From: Desarmillaria ectypa
Taxonomy: Eukaryota; Basidiomycota; Agaricomycetes; Agaricales; Physalacriaceae
Direction of reading: 5' to 3'
Assembly (NCBI GenBank): GCA_030407005.1
Contig: JAUDYN010000005.1
Span: 434,001 to 498,000 of the forward strand
Length of the DNA: 64,000 nt
Shown here: piece after piece, positions 34,417 to 46,690 of the stretch
Layout: the number at the start of each line of letters is the position of its first letter
Position numbering within the stretch: position 1 is the first letter of the stretch
The notes under the pieces: generated by a model
The model's database searches: none
Seen by the model: the letters and a program-made list of their open reading frames with translations, nothing else
What the model was told of the DNA's origin: nothing
Position numbers and translations under genes: made by a program

Positions 34417-35864
34417 ATGCTCGCTGTCTTCACGCGTCCTCGATGTCGCCGCTCTCCCTTTTCGACTTTGTTCAGAGAATTTACTGTACTTGCCTTTGAA
34501 AGCTCCGCAGACGACACCTGCGCTGCTGTAGTCACGTCGGACCGCCAAATTCTTTCCAGTGTGGTCATCAAGCAACACCATTTGTGCGTGGCGACAACAC
34601 CTCTAGCTTCTCTTTTTGACATTTTAACAGGAATGAAAAATGGGGTGGAATTCATCCTGCGGCTGCGGTGATGGAACACCAGGCAAACATGGTATTGTAG
34701 CTTTTCCTTCCAATGACGGACAAGGATTGACCTGTTGGTAGCCAGTCGCAGCCAAAAGGGCACTTGCAGAGGCCAATATTGACATGCCAGGCATCGATGG
34801 AATTGCGTTTACCAGAGGGCCAGGTATGACCTGTCCAGCCTCGGAGAAACTGATTTTCTCATGCTCGTATACAGGTATGGGAATCTGCCTAAGCGTGGCT
34901 TGCAATGCTGCAAAAACTCTTGCAGCTGTGACGGGAAAGCCTCTAGTTGGTGTTCATCATATGGTTCGTAATCCAGCATGTCTACCGCTTGTATTAACTC
35001 TCAGATACAGTCGTAGCAAGCCCACGCTTTGACGCCTCTTCTTACCTCTTGGCCTAACGTCCCGACATTTCCCTTCCTCAGCCTCCTCATATCTGGTGGA
35101 CATACACTTCTTCTCCTAGCCAACTCTGTCGATTCATTCCGAATCCTCGCTACTACCCGAGACGAGAGCATTGGACGCACATTTGACAAGGTCACGCGAG
35201 AGCTAGGATTGGGCTGGGCTGGTCCGTCGTTGGAGACGTTTTGTAACCAGGATATCGAGAGCAAGACTCCCGAAGACTTTACGCCCTTCAGTAACGCCAT
35301 GCCTGGTGAAATGGGATTTTCATATTCCGGCTATCATTCCCAGGTCGAGCGCTTCGTCCACAGACGTGGTGGTGTTGAAAATATAGCGCCCGAAGAAAAG
35401 GTTGCCGTTGCTAGAGCTTTCCAAGAGGCCGTCGTCGACCACTTGGAGTCGAAGCTGATGCTTGGCATTAAGCAATGCTTCCGCGAGGACATTCCGATAA
35501 AACACGTCATTATCAGTGGCGGAGTTGCGAGCAATTCGTATCTACGAGCCAGGTAACCGTACTTGTTTGATTGGACCATGTTCGCTGACCATGATTAGAT
35601 TAACACAAATGTTAAACAACCCTCCCATCAACGGAGGACTTGCACTACAGTACCCCCCGCCTTCTCTTTGCACAGGTATGCTAAACCCTCGTACTCCCCA
35701 CTGTCCCTACGATCTAACTTTGCCTAGATAATGCCGTAATGGTTGCATGGGCTTCTATGCATCGATTCCTCGCCGGCGACCACGACGACTTTTCACTGAA
35801 TCCGGTCACCAAATGGAGCATAGAAGAATTAAATACCAAGGACTCGCAAGCCTCGTCCATTTAG
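34417..35864 (+). CDS. QRI7: Mitochondrial tRNA threonylcarbamoyltransferase QRI7
   Basis: Kae1/TsaD-family enzyme that transfers the threonylcarbamoyl group to A37 of ANN-decoding tRNAs in mitochondria. The ATG at 34417 gives MLAVFTRPRCRRSPFSTLFR, a basic mitochondrial targeting sequence, and then VLAFESSADDTCAAVV. Motifs are GIAFTRGPG|MGICLSVACNAAKTLA, the metal-binding VGVHHM|QAHAL (His pair rebuilt across an intron, 34963 to about 35014), FLSLLISGGHTLLLL, DKVTRELGL, HVIISGGVASNSYLR and DNAVMVAWASMHRFLAG. Stop TAG is at 35862-35864. About six short introns are needed. The family is clear and the gene looks intact. Confidence 0.9.
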
Positions 35865-36129
35865 CGGTCAGCAAAAAGCACTACAAGATATATAATTATA
35901 AAGATATTGAAGTAACAACTCAGTAATCGTGAGTGTCAATCACGGTCTGCGAGCTGTGCGGAGATGGATGTACGCGAATAGTAGAAACAATACGTTGTCT
36001 TTTCATCTGCCCGCGAACATTATTTTCCGAACACATCAGTTTTTTTTTCGAACAGGCTTCCTCCCGACCATCATGGCTTGGTCGAAAAGGTCGTCCTTAA
36101 TGGTTTCGCGGCGACTGCTATTTAATGTT

Positions 36130-37213
36130 CCATCACAAACAAGGAGTCCAAACTGTCGCTTTCCAACTAGGGAGCAGCAAATTTTCTCTTTCGACCGTAT
36201 GCAGATTGATAACCGCGCGGCTCCTTCCTTGATAGACGGTCAAAGTGCTCTTCGTTGAGATCCTCCATAGTGACCACGTCATCATCGACATCAGGAGGGT
36301 CGCGGTCGACTGAAACACCTGCAACGATGAGTCTCCGTACCCGGCATGGGCCAGACCATGGGAGAGAGCGGGTCCACACTGTTTAGTGGGCTTCAGTAGA
36401 TGAATCTGAAAGTGGGATGGTAAAGACCTGTAACATCATAGCCATATCCTACGAGCAGAACGAATAATATATTCCACTCGTAGTCAAGCCTGTCTGTTTT
36501 TTTCAATGACGTCCACAGTGTTAAATGGTAACGTGACGGTGACTTTGTTTGCTCTCTTTGTTCGCCGTTGGATAGGACTTATTGCCGGAGAGGTTTAGAC
36601 TGTTACATGACGGCGTGTCAAAAAAACCATTTCCTTATAACAGTCTCGCTCCAAAGACCAGTGCATCGGCATCCATCAGTAATTACAGCGTCGACGATTC
36701 CTAGCCGGTTCATCCAAGCTAATTCATCCACGGCTTCGCCCTTTATAATTGATAAAAAGCGTCGATTCACTGGTAAGTAGAAAGAACTTGCTGTGATCCA
36801 TTGCATTACAGACAACCGGAATGACACTCCCATTCCTACGAGAGTTGGTGTGAACCAAATTTGCTCTTCTTGCTCTTCTGTTGTGCTATGGCTATACGTC
36901 AGACAGACACCCGTGAAGATATATATTAATAGTTCAGCAAAGTTTCATCTTCGGCCTCTCGCGACTATCAAATACGAAGAGGGGGACAAATGGGGACTTG
37001 ACTACGCTCCTTGATCGGTCTTTCTGAAGATCCATTTAGACAGTCAAAGAAACGTAGTCGGCGCAGCCTGAAGAAAAGCATGCGCAGTTCCGGGATATCT
37101 CCAGTATCACCGGGGCTCTTGAACGTTACTGAATGTTGGAACCGTATGCTTGCATCGATACTTATCCTGTAGGCGCGTCTTTCGCAGGAAATGCGTAAGC
37201 CAAGTCGCGCCAA
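36130..37213 (-). pseudogene. XPG/RAD2-family nuclease relic (GEN1-like)
   Basis: Fragments of an XPG nuclease appear in order on the minus strand: RISIDASIRFQHSVTFKSPG and ELRMLFFRLRRL (N domain, about 37150-37050), PLFVFDSRERPKMKL (about 36985-36940), GEAVDELAWMNRLGIVDAVI (I domain, about 36740-36680), TVIRKWFF, then VLLVGYGYDVTGL and SHGLAHAGYGDSSLQVF (about 36470-36310). The acidic metal ligands expected after DAVITD are replaced (TDGCRC in place of a TDDCDA-like sequence). A TGA follows FDSRERPKMKLC and other stops separate the blocks. I read it as a decayed copy. A C-terminal charged frame, 36379-36167, may be its last exon. Confidence 0.65.
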
Positions 37214-37646
37214 CTTGAACTATCATACAGGAGGCTATCCTTACCATCTAGAGGTATTTCTCTTGAACCCATCTACCACTGCGAGAGTAGAAATAACCCG
37301 AGGTTAGGCTGCCTTCTTCAAGAGCTGTGACAAACATGCGAGATGAGGTCTTTCATCTTCAGTCGTCTCATGAGCACTGCCTCAGAGCTGAAATCCAGCA
37401 AGCTGACGTATATCCATAGGTCTGGAACGCCTATTTTTGTCTTCAGTCGCGTATCTTCGGGGGTGAAAGACTATATTTAGAGGAAATAGGCTTCTAAAAC
37501 ATTTCCCAATGGATGTGGGACTAAAGGGGGGATGACACGAGCTGTCACGTCACATGATTGTCTTAGCGCGACTTTACTTACGCGTCACGGTAGCCGTGCG
37601 AAGATGTTCCTACATCTTTCTTTCTTTCTTTATCCCCTTCACCATC
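37214..37646. promoter_or_regulatory. Upstream region of RDH54
   Basis: Between the XPG relic and the RDH54 start. No gene seen. Just before the ATG the DNA becomes pyrimidine-rich (CATCTTTCTTTCTTTCTTT near 37610-37630), a usual feature of basidiomycete promoters. Confidence 0.4.
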
Positions 37647-40600
37647 ATGCCTGCTTTACAGCCCCTACAAAGCAGCGGAAAGCGGAAATCCGACCAACAG
37701 GAGTCTCAAAGTCGCAAACGTCAAGCATTGGATACAGGATCTGCTGGCAGTTCTGAATACTGGATGGTTCAATGGTGAGGGACTTGTCCAATGTCATCAA
37801 TATTGGACTGACAAGAACCATGTAGGAGAAACCATCAGAGTAAGAAACACAAGACATGGGAAGGAGATGGCGTTCTCGTTGTTGAAGGATCACAGGCCAT
37901 TCTCTTTGATACGGATGGAAAACAGTGCGTCTCGTCACATTTCTTTTTTTGTCAGCATCTAAAGAGATATTGTAGGATAGGACAAGCCGCACGCCCAGCT
38001 TCACTCTACGAAGGGCTAGAAATGAGCGTCGGTGGGAAGGATGTCAGTTTGGAATGTCCCACGACTCGAGCAGAATACAGCTCCGGCACATGTTTCGGTC
38101 AAGCGACCGCTGTCTCTGCACCGCTAGTAACTTCCATTGGTCCCTCAAAGGCTTTCACGCCACTCAAGCTGTCGACACTACCGCGGCCGAACCCTGTTTC
38201 GACAGAGAGGAAGGGTATAACCCTGGAGCAAGTCGATCTTCTGTCAGCGCCATGCAAATCCCCGACCAAGGAGAATATCATAAACCTAGAGAGTCACTGG
38301 ACGGCGAATTGGAGGAAGGTGGGCAACAAGAAGAACTGGGAGGGTGATGCCTTTGTCTCGCATACCGGCAAAATAGTCACTTTCATTTCGGAAACAGGCA
38401 AAAAGTAAGCCATCAGTCTAAGACCGCTATAAGGGACCTAATTGGTTGCAGGCTTTCTACGTCGGCATGGAAAGGTACCTCATTACAAAGTGGACAAACG
38501 CTCTATTTTGGTGGCAAGGAAGTGCAACTTCTTGATCAGGTTTCTCTCTCCGAGCTACCCAGTCATTCTGGAGAGGTCGATGCTCCCACAAATCAGCGAC
38601 CGCCTGCCCCTTCAAGAGCGAGCGAGAATGTGAAGAAGTTTGCCACTCCTCTGTTGGCGGGCGGTGTTTCCCCGGCAACATTCTATGGATCTGTGAAGAA
38701 GCCCGCCAAGCCACTGTAAGTCCGGTATAGTAAGTGCTGCCTTTTCTCACCCTACGTAGGCATGATCCCGATGCGGAAGGCGCGATAGTCATGAAGCCTC
38801 CCACCAAAGAGCACATTCAGAAATACAACAAGAAGTACGTCTTTCTCTCAAACTTTATTCTCTAGTCCCTGTTCATCGCTCCTCCAGGAATGGAGCTATC
38901 TTGCCCGTCGTCCTTGATCCCGTCATCGCCAGTAAATTGCGACCACATCAAGTTGAAGGTACATATCTTTTCTCTCATTCAGACGTTAAGTTTTTAATAC
39001 AAGTCTAGGCGTGAAATTTATGTATGAATCTGTTATGGGTCTTCGGAAACATGAAGGTAGAGGGTGCATACTTGCAGACGAGATGTACGTCCGTATCCTA
39101 CGCCCTTTTCACCACATTTAAACACATATCCAGGGGTTTGGGGAAGACCTTGCAGGTAGAATTAACCCGCTTTGTCCTTTCTGCTGTGATCTAAGATCTC
39201 TCTCTTTCGCAGACAATCAGTCTGGTCTGGACGCTGTTGAGTGAGGCACTGAGTATGTTTATCTTCAGCTTTGCTAAAAATCAACTAGGACAAAACCCCT
39301 ACTCTGGCATGGGCCCTGTGGTCGAAAAGGTCTTAGTTGTCTGCCCCGTTTCATTGATCAACGTAAGTCTGGGCGTCTAATTTTCCTTCTCTTTCTCATC
39401 AAAAGGAAATAGAACTGGAAAGCCGAGTTTCACAAGTGGCTGGGTAGAGATAGAGTGGGAGTGACTGTTTGCGACAAGGAGAAGAATGCGATCCCCGTGT
39501 TCATCAACTCGTATGTCTTTGAAAATATCCCAAAAAGCCCATACCGTTCACTTGTTCCGTAGTAAACCTCAAAAAGTTTTGATAATCGGGTACGAGCGAC
39601 TTCGTACCGTAGTGTAAGCAATCCCCTGTTGTCACTCTCTGTACTGAGTCCTGACACCATCCCAAGAAAAACCTTGTCCGCTTGCGTGTAAGCACGCTTT
39701 TCACTGTGCTTTCAAAGAAATGGTAACGAGCATGCGCAGGCCTCCGATCGGGTTAATCATATGCGACGAAGGTATGTCGCTTTGTTCTAAACCACGCCGT
39801 AAGCTTTAGTTGTTGTACAGGACACCGATTAAAGTCTGCTAACAATAAAACCACCACAATGTTTGACACTTTGAGGACGCCCAGAAGAATAATCCTTTCC
39901 GGTACACCTATTCAGAATGATTTGGGCGAGTTTCATGCAATGGTATGTGATTCAACAGCTGAGAACTCTCTCGAAACTAATGCTTTCGCGCAGGCTGACT
40001 TCTGTAACCCTGGATTACTCGGTTAGATTTATGCTTACTAGTAACAGGCGCAAGTTTTGATGGATCTACAGATGAATACAGCGCTTTCCGTCGCATCTAC
40101 GAGGCGCCCATTCTGAAAAGTCGTGCACCAGACTGTACAACAAAGGATACAGAAATTGGAGAAGCGCGTCTAGCACAGGTATTTTGCCTTCTGTTCCCGT
40201 TTAGGTTAATGCACCGCTGACAATTCACTCAGCTGATGTCGGTGGCAAAGAGTTTTGTTTTGCGAAGAGAAGCGAAAATTCTTGGAAACTATCTACCGCC
40301 GAAACGTAAGGGGACCCAGCGCTTCTTTTGCACCTGCTTAACATCCCATGTCGGCAGACGAATATGTTGTTTTCATTACGCCTACGACTCTTCAGGTGTC
40401 TATATTCTCTAAACTCCTACAACCAGACAAATTGGATGATCTCGTGCAAGGATCCACGGCCGAGTCACTCGCCCTCATGAACTTACTAACCAAAGTCAGC
40501 AACAGCCCCATCCTCCTCAAAGCTACAGCCGACAAGGAAGGGGCCAGTGGTGAGCAAGGCGACACCATACGAAAACGCAGTGTAAGGGAAGCACTCAACT

Positions 40601-42330
40601 GTATTCCTGAGACGGCCCAGCCCGACGACATGTCACTAAGTGGTCGGTTTCACTTTCTTTGTCTCCGCAACGACATTTGTACTAAAAATATAACCAGGAA
40701 AGCTGTTGGCTTTGTCTCGTCTGCTGGAACATATTAAAGACGTAAGTTCAGTTTCTATTCCTATGGGATATCCCCCTCAGCCATGCCTCAGACTACGGAA
40801 GAGAAATGTGTTCTGGTTTCTCACTACACGTCCACTCTAAATATTCTCGAAGCATACTGCAAGAAGATGCACTACAGTTACTACCGACTCGATGGGTGAG
40901 AGTTGACCATTTCCTCCACATCTTATCTAACCCATGTATAAAGACAAACTCCGACAGCCAAACGTCAAGAATACGTTAATATATTCAACAAGACAAGCCA
41001 GACCAGTAGTTGTGCGTGTAATGTTGCGACTTGTTTTCCGCGGGCCTGATCTAATGAGGGTTCAGTTATCTTCTTGTTAAGCTCTAAGGCAGGAGGTGTC
41101 GGAATCAATCTTATTGGTAACCTCTCCCCCTTCCTGCTTAGATGACATTTTAATTCTGTTTTCAAGGCGGTTCAAGACTATGTTTGATCGACTCTGATTG
41201 GAACCCAAGGTTAGTTGCATGCTGGTCACCTCATACATCAATCATACTAAGTGAGCATCAAGTCATGACTTGCAGTCAATGGCAAGATGTCACCGGTAGG
41301 CGCTTTCCTTCAGGAATCCTGTTTAGTATTTGACAGCTTCGACAGGGATGGCCAGAAGAGACCTGTTTACATATACAGATTCTTAACAGCAGGTACCATT
41401 GACGGTGAGAAATTCATCCCGCGGTTGGATCTTAGCATTTACATCATATTCAGAAAAGATATACCAGCGCCAAGTTACGAAACTAGGCTTGAGTAACTGT
41501 AAGCGCCCTGTATTCCCCTCATATATCAAATTCTCACCGGCCCTCCCTCAGCTCTCATGGGATCCGTATGTGTCTCCATTATGTTGGTGTCAGCTTTGAT
41601 TGCTCATTTTGACTTGGCAGGCCTCCGGTTCCTCCAAGAGCGACTCGTTTACCCGAAAAGATGTTTGTGATCTACTGCGGTTTTAACTACTTGAGTTAAC
41701 ATATTTTCCAGCTTCGCGACATCTTCCGAATCCACCCAGACACGCTCTGCAATACCCACGAACTCCTCGAATGTCCCTGCGATATTCAGCCCATGGCCTT
41801 GTCTTCCCAACCCGAAAGCAGCCCAGGTTCGGACGACAATGACTCCGACGTCGAGTCGCATAAAGGCTTCATAGTAGCATCCCAGATCAGCGTGAGCAAG
41901 CTGAACAAGATGGATAAAGCTGTACGTTGTACTCTTCAGGATTTCACATAGCCTTACCCCACCTTCTTTCCAATAGTACGCACAGAAGAAGAAAGAGGGT
42001 TTGGCGGCCCTCGGTGAATGGAAGCACATTAACTGTATAGGCAGCGATAACCATAAGGATATTCAAGACGACATCCTCCGAGAAATTATGCACGTTCCTG
42101 AACCAAAGTTGAGGAAGGACTCGCAGTCGCGGACGCAACGTGTGATAGCGCAGCTGGATACAGCTGGGGTGAATGGAATACGTGGGGTTCCTGGCGGTAC
42201 CATCTCGTTCCTCTTCCAGAAGAGTACTGAGGGAGCCGGCTCGGATGGTCCTAGTTCCGAGGTTGTTAGGAATCTGCCGAAATCAGGATATGAGAGTGAG
42301 GGGCGACAAGTGATGATCGAAGCGAGGTAG
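37647..42330 (+). CDS. RDH54: SNF2-family recombination translocase RDH54/RAD54B
   Basis: DNA-dependent ATPase that works with Rad51/Dmc1 in homologous recombination. The ATG at 37647 gives MPALQPLQSSGKRKSDQQES. A DUF2439-like N-terminal region (YWMVQW|RNHQSKKHKTWEGDGV) precedes the helicase: ILADEMGLGKTLQ (motif I, about 39070-39150), VLVVCPVSLINNWKAEF, GLIICDEGHRLKS (DEAH-type box), ILSGTPIQNDLGEF, then KCVLVSHYTSTLNILEAYC, SSKAGGVGINLIGGSRL, DWNPSHDLQSMARCHR|DGQ and PVYIYRFLTAGTID|EKIYQ. About fifteen small introns are needed. The C terminus ends GRQVMIEAR at the TAG at 42328-42330. It looks intact; a partial duplicate lies at 52466-58290. Confidence 0.88.
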
Positions 42331-42448
42331 GATATGTTATAGAGATGTATGTCGTTAGGGAATAGAATAGATTCCGGCAAGGGTTCGTGAGGAGACCTGA
42401 GAGGTCCAGTTTGCGAGGTAAAGGGGTCAGTAAGTGCGAAGCAGTTAC

Positions 42449-42894
42449 TGTAGGAAGCAGCCGGTGAGCGCGGAGCTATTATGGGCTGTAGATGAAGACA
42501 AGCGCTAGGCGTAGTCTTCGGATTGGTGTCGGAAAGCGCTTGGCGTATCCAACGAGTTGTTCAGCAAGCGCTAGGCGTAACTGATGAGGTTTCTGACAAG
42601 CGCTAGGCGTAGTCAGGAAGCGAGGAGATTGGCAAGCGCTAGGCGTAACCGATCAGATGCTTAGTTCACACAATGAAGTGGACTTGAAGATGAGTAGCTT
42701 GATTCTTTCTTTTACAAGGTTACAGACGGTATTTATATACTAAAAGGCTCGAGTCATGAATATTCTACAATGTTCTATTATATTCTAGTATGAGCAAGAA
42801 GAATAGAGAAAGTAAAAGAAAATTATGTGTGAGTCACTGCTAGGACCGAGAAGGCTGAGTGTAGGCATGCATTGACTCATGCACCGAATTTACA
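42449..42894. mobile_element. Probable solo LTR with tandem repeats
   Basis: The block starts TGTAGGAAGC and ends GAATTTACA, so it has TGTA..TACA inverted ends, and is flanked by GTTAC (42444-42448) and GATAC (42895-42899), a four-of-five target-site match. Inside are five copies of a 15-base unit and, further on, a TATA-like TATTTATATACT near 42729, which fits a U3 region followed by a promoter. No second copy is in the window, so the call rests on ends and layout only. It lies just after the RDH54 stop codon. Confidence 0.45.
42499..42647. repeat. Five 15-bp repeats, CAAGCGCTAGGCGTA
   Basis: Copies lie at 42499-42513, 42533-42547 (two changes), 42565-42579, 42597-42611 and 42633-42647. Start-to-start spacing is 34, 32, 32 and 36 bases, and spacers are not conserved. 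Such spaced repeats upstream of a TATA box resemble enhancer repeats in the U3 region of retrotransposon LTRs. Confidence 0.85.
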
Positions 42895-42899
42895 GATAC

Positions 42900-44414
42900 T
42901 CAAGATCCATGACAGAGGTCTGATGTGTTGCATCACGGACATTTCTTTCGACAGCGATTGTATAGTGCAGACATATTCCAGCAGTACTTCATTGTATATA
43001 GTAGCGATACCTTACGCATGAAATGATATAATCAATTGAGATGCTCATATCTTCCCAACACCAGTACTACTAGTTACGAGATGTAGTACATCCTCCAATG
43101 CATCGAGGGTGTATTCATAATCAACACTTGTGAAATCGCTAATAGCAGCGAGATGCTCACCCGCTCCTAGGTTAGCGTGTAAGGTGGTCCGTTCCATCGT
43201 TGGGTCGTTTTGAAATAGTCGAAGGCAATTTAAACCACTGCTCAAAATTGTCAGGGAAATGAGAAAAGATGACAATGGGCCGCCGCGCACAGACTCGGCC
43301 GTAGTGGTATAATACGTAAGTAAAGGCCCGATCGAAGAAGCAGGAGATGGAGCATCAAGTGAATTGTTGAGACACGTAGCTTACACTACGAGGCGTATCA
43401 TGCGGCCACGTCGGTAGGTCACATAGTTTGACCAGAGTAGGAGGCTCATTTCTCGAACCAAATGCAATAGAATAGTGGCTCAAATGTTCCAGCAATAACA
43501 GTTATCCTTGGAAGGAGGTGAACTACATAGACGCAGTGAATTTTCGGTTAGACAAAGCTCTTAATTCCGATTCATTGCTGCAGCGGGCTAAATTGCCGGT
43601 ACACATGAAAATTAGATGTTTTGAAGCATAGCATCCCAGAAGAGTCATTATTTCTCATTGTGAGAGATTGCGAGCTAGAATATGAGTCGGTACATCAGGG
43701 CAAAGACGGTTCTCAGTGGCGTTCAACTGCTATGAGAAACCGGGGACCTTCGAGTGTCTGTCAGATCACATTGTCAGAGGGCATCAACTTGAAGCACACC
43801 ATCGTTCTAGTTGTATGAAGTTGTATGGTTACAAGTTCCGCAAAGCATAATCAACCCCAGATTCGTTGGGAACAGTAGAAGCTGGTGCCTGGCTAAGGAG
43901 AGTATTAATTTACACGGTCAAAAGTCGAAAAGCTATCGCCATGGCCGCCAAGTGGGCACATTCCATTCTAAAAATCTTTTACTCTGTGCCAGTCTACCGT
44001 GGAGGTTAGTATTGGGAGACTACTGATTTTGAGTTTCCTGTCTGAAGGTCTTCAAGCTTCAAGTTCTACAACGCTTGGGTTGCTCAGTCGTGAGCTCGGC
44101 TTGGGGGTTGATTAGACAGTAGTGAGGAATAGGTTTCCTAGTGCAGAAACCTGTATCCTTACATCCGGCGTGCCTGAAGCTACCGTGCCGTGTGATGATG
44201 TGACAAGATACCCGGCAACCAATAGTTTGCCGGATTTAATAATAAAATATAGACATACTATTGCCTTATATGAGGAGGGAGGTGGTCATGTCAACATCCT
44301 CAATTTGTTCTCCTCTACACATCTTAAATCATCTCTCGTACCAATCTGTCAATAATTGAAAAAACAGTAGCTTTACAGCCGCCGCGCTGCTACAGAACTG
44401 TTTTTTTAGATCTA
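42900..44414. other. Mostly non-coding; source of a duplicated segment
   Basis: About 42917-43140 matches a mutated copy at 58300-58535. A minus-strand frame at 43290-43045 ends YTLDALEDVLHLVTSSTG and could be the end of an old gene, but I do not recognise it. The remaining bases to 44414 have no clear coding signal. Confidence 0.5.
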
Positions 44415-44819
44415 ATGGATAGCCGTGAGCAGGAGCCAGGTCGTCCAGCCACAAGTCTATCTGTGCAGTGTGAGTTACTACTTTCAAGCTATCAGTCTTC
44501 TTTATCATAGCTCTGATTTTACGGTATTCACTGTTTAGGCGCTTTAAAGTATGTGTGCCCAGAACAAACGGTCGAGTTCGAGCGGATTTGTGTCAATCAA
44601 AAGGCTTCGTCACTAAATGAGAATTACAAGTGGCATCAGGAGAAACGATCTATGAATTTGATGTACGCGTGTATTCTCAATTCAAAAACTTGATTTATTC
44701 ATTCAGAGCAACGATATCTGCAAACGGTTCCCTCAGGATGACAACGCGCGACTTCTTGATTTCTCCGTTCTCTTTTCCGAAATATCTCTCTGTAACGAAG
44801 CTCCATCTGGACATGCTTG
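44415..44819 (+). CDS. Possible small three-exon gene, unknown function
   Basis: The ATG at 44415 starts MDSREQEPGRPATSLSVQ. A GTGAGT..TTTAG intron (about 44470-44538) and a GTACGC..CAGAG intron (about 44663-44711) give one frame through CALKYVCPEQTVEFERICVN and NDICKRFPQDDNARLLDFSV to a TGA at 44817-44819. The donors are good and the second acceptor is ordinary. No domain is recognised. The stop lies 35 bases from the stop of the convergent terpene synthase. It could be chance. Confidence 0.35.
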
Positions 44820-44853
44820 AGTGTACTTGCAATGATATGGCCAAGCGATGAAC

Positions 44854-45951
44854 TCACTGGTCGTTTCCTCGAACCCAATCACCAAAGGCTTTCAGAAGGA
44901 GGACAGCATCAGAGTAACCCTCTTCTGGGCGAGCCAATAGCGTTTCCTTGGCCTTCTCAAATTGATATAGCAACGCCTCACAGTAACCATCAAGGAAATC
45001 TGCAGCGTTCTGGAGGTCTAGTTTCTTTGACTTCATAATAACTGTGATGATGTTGGCGCCGCTGTGGCCCTTGGCCTGCTCCATATTATAAGAGTAAAGA
45101 TCCTAGGCAGCAAAATCAATTTTGATGACATCCAGGGGTCAAAGTGCTTACATTGGTCCAGAAAATCAGGTCCATAGCTGCGTTGTAGCCACTTTGGAAA
45201 ACTGGATCGTCGTACACCTCTTTGGAAAGGTTGATACCCAAGCTGTACTCTGCCATGTCGAAACATGTACGCACGGCGCTCGTCTCGCGTCGAAGAGCAA
45301 CGTAGTCATGAATATTCAGGACTTCGCCGCGCTCTCGAAGCTCTGCCTCCTTTCCGACGAGCCTGACGTAAGAGCAAAAGTGATGAATAAAACGACGTGC
45401 AGTGTTGGATCCTGCACGATCGATATGTCTCACACGGAAACTTTGAAGGGGAGGTGAGCATTCCCGACGATGAGACGAAGTCGCCAACCTACTCTTTCAT
45501 CATGTGGCAGAGCCAAGAACCATCGTCAAAGTCAGCCTCCCGCAGCGTGCGGATGACAATGTCTGCAGACTTCTGAGCGTCCACGCCATTCTCTGTGTCT
45601 GTGAACTCATCGTAGAGCCAAAGAATGTTGTGCTATCGAATCAAAGCTGAGTTTCTACAGTAAGTTATAAGAACAACTTTGTCGGTTTACCAGATCCATA
45701 GTGGCCCTCAAGCCCGCTTTGTCTGCATATGGATAGCAGAAAGTGTTGATGAGTTCGAAGTTACAGTTGTCCATGAAGGCGCGTGTCTTGGGACCATAGA
45801 CAGTCCTATTGTAGCTGTTGATCCATGCACGCGACTCTGCACGGATCTCTTCGTGGTAAGGATTTAGACCATTATCTGGCAAGGTAGAAAAGGTCGCTGC
45901 TAGGTTGGGCAGCCGGAAAGTAGAGTGGGTATGTGTGCTTTCTGTAACCAT
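44854..45951 (-). CDS. Sesquiterpene synthase (class I terpene cyclase)
   Basis: Cyclises a linear prenyl diphosphate, probably farnesyl diphosphate. The ATG at 45951 starts MVTESTHTHSTFRLPNLAAT. The aspartate-rich metal motif is in ILWLYDEFTDTENG (D-E-x-x-D, just after an intron at about 45690-45634). The second metal site, TN|DLYSYNMEQAKG, is a proper NSE triad (NDxxSxxxE) rebuilt across an intron near 45150-45100. The frame ends FGDWVRGNDQ with TGA at 44856-44854. About four introns. The NDLYSYNMEQ form and the acidic DEFTD loop resemble mushroom protoilludene-type synthases, but the product cannot be read from sequence alone. The nearest biosynthetic partner is the P450 at 50376-48222. 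Confidence 0.85.
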
Positions 45952-46501
45952 TGTGGGGAATCGAAGGAAACTAATGGTTCTTAAATGCTTGTATCTCTCT
46001 TTCTGTTTACCTTTATATCTGGACATATAACGATCCAAGTAACGACTCAAAAAAGGACAAATTGATAGAGCCCGCCGAGAGTGAGAGCATTGTAGATTCC
46101 ATCGGGCCGGGTTACTCAGTTCCCACCGTTTCACCTTTTCTGTTGGTCCGGTTCGTATGGAGAGGAGATTAATCCGATGCGCTGTGAGGACTAGGGCCAC
46201 TACTGTAAAAAAGTTTCAAGTTCAATGCTTGGCCCGCATACTTTTAACAACCGGGGATGCGCGTTCCTGCGATATAATTTTTAGACCTATCTTCTTGCTG
46301 CGCATGTGGAGTCTTCGGGAACTCCGTGTGCTTTCAACTTTGAATTGCGGTCATGCATTGCACTTGTACTTCCCTTCGCTGTTTGATATTGTCGTTCTCT
46401 CATACAAGTCTTAGTTTAATTCACTATCCTATACACATCCCGTGCAAACTGTATCAAATGACTCGACCAGGAACTCTGAGACTATTACTTACCGTCCTTT
46501 T
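45952..46501. promoter_or_regulatory. Upstream region of the terpene synthase
   Basis: No gene recognised. A short pyrimidine-rich segment lies directly before the start on the minus strand. Confidence 0.35.
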
Positions 46502-46690
46502 GTTGGAGGATATCCGTAACGTATACCCGGGCTTTATTCTTGATCCCCGTTCATTCATACTTACTATATATATTCCTTACCCCCTGTCCTTACTTGATCA
46601 CTAGTCTCGCCGTAGTTACCCGTGTACCTCAGTCGTTCCACCTTCGCTGTGCCTGACTGAGGTACATATACCTTACCGTGTTTACTATCA
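46502..46690. mobile_element. LTR-like repeat, copy 1
   Basis: It starts TGTTGGAGGATATCCGTA and shares a series of blocks with 51652-51840: the start, a pyrimidine-rich run with TATATAT, then GTTACCCGTGTACCTCAGTC against GTTACCCGCATACCTCAGTC, then CTGTGCCTGACTGAG against CTGTGCCCGACTGAG. TGTTGGAGGATA is a common LTR beginning. The far end is not defined. Confidence 0.5.

Noticed and set aside
42499..42647. Short repeats with 32-36 base period, resembling a CRISPR array
   Set aside because: The genome is fungal, the repeat is only 15 bases, spacers vary and no cas-like gene is near. An LTR U3 repeat fits better.
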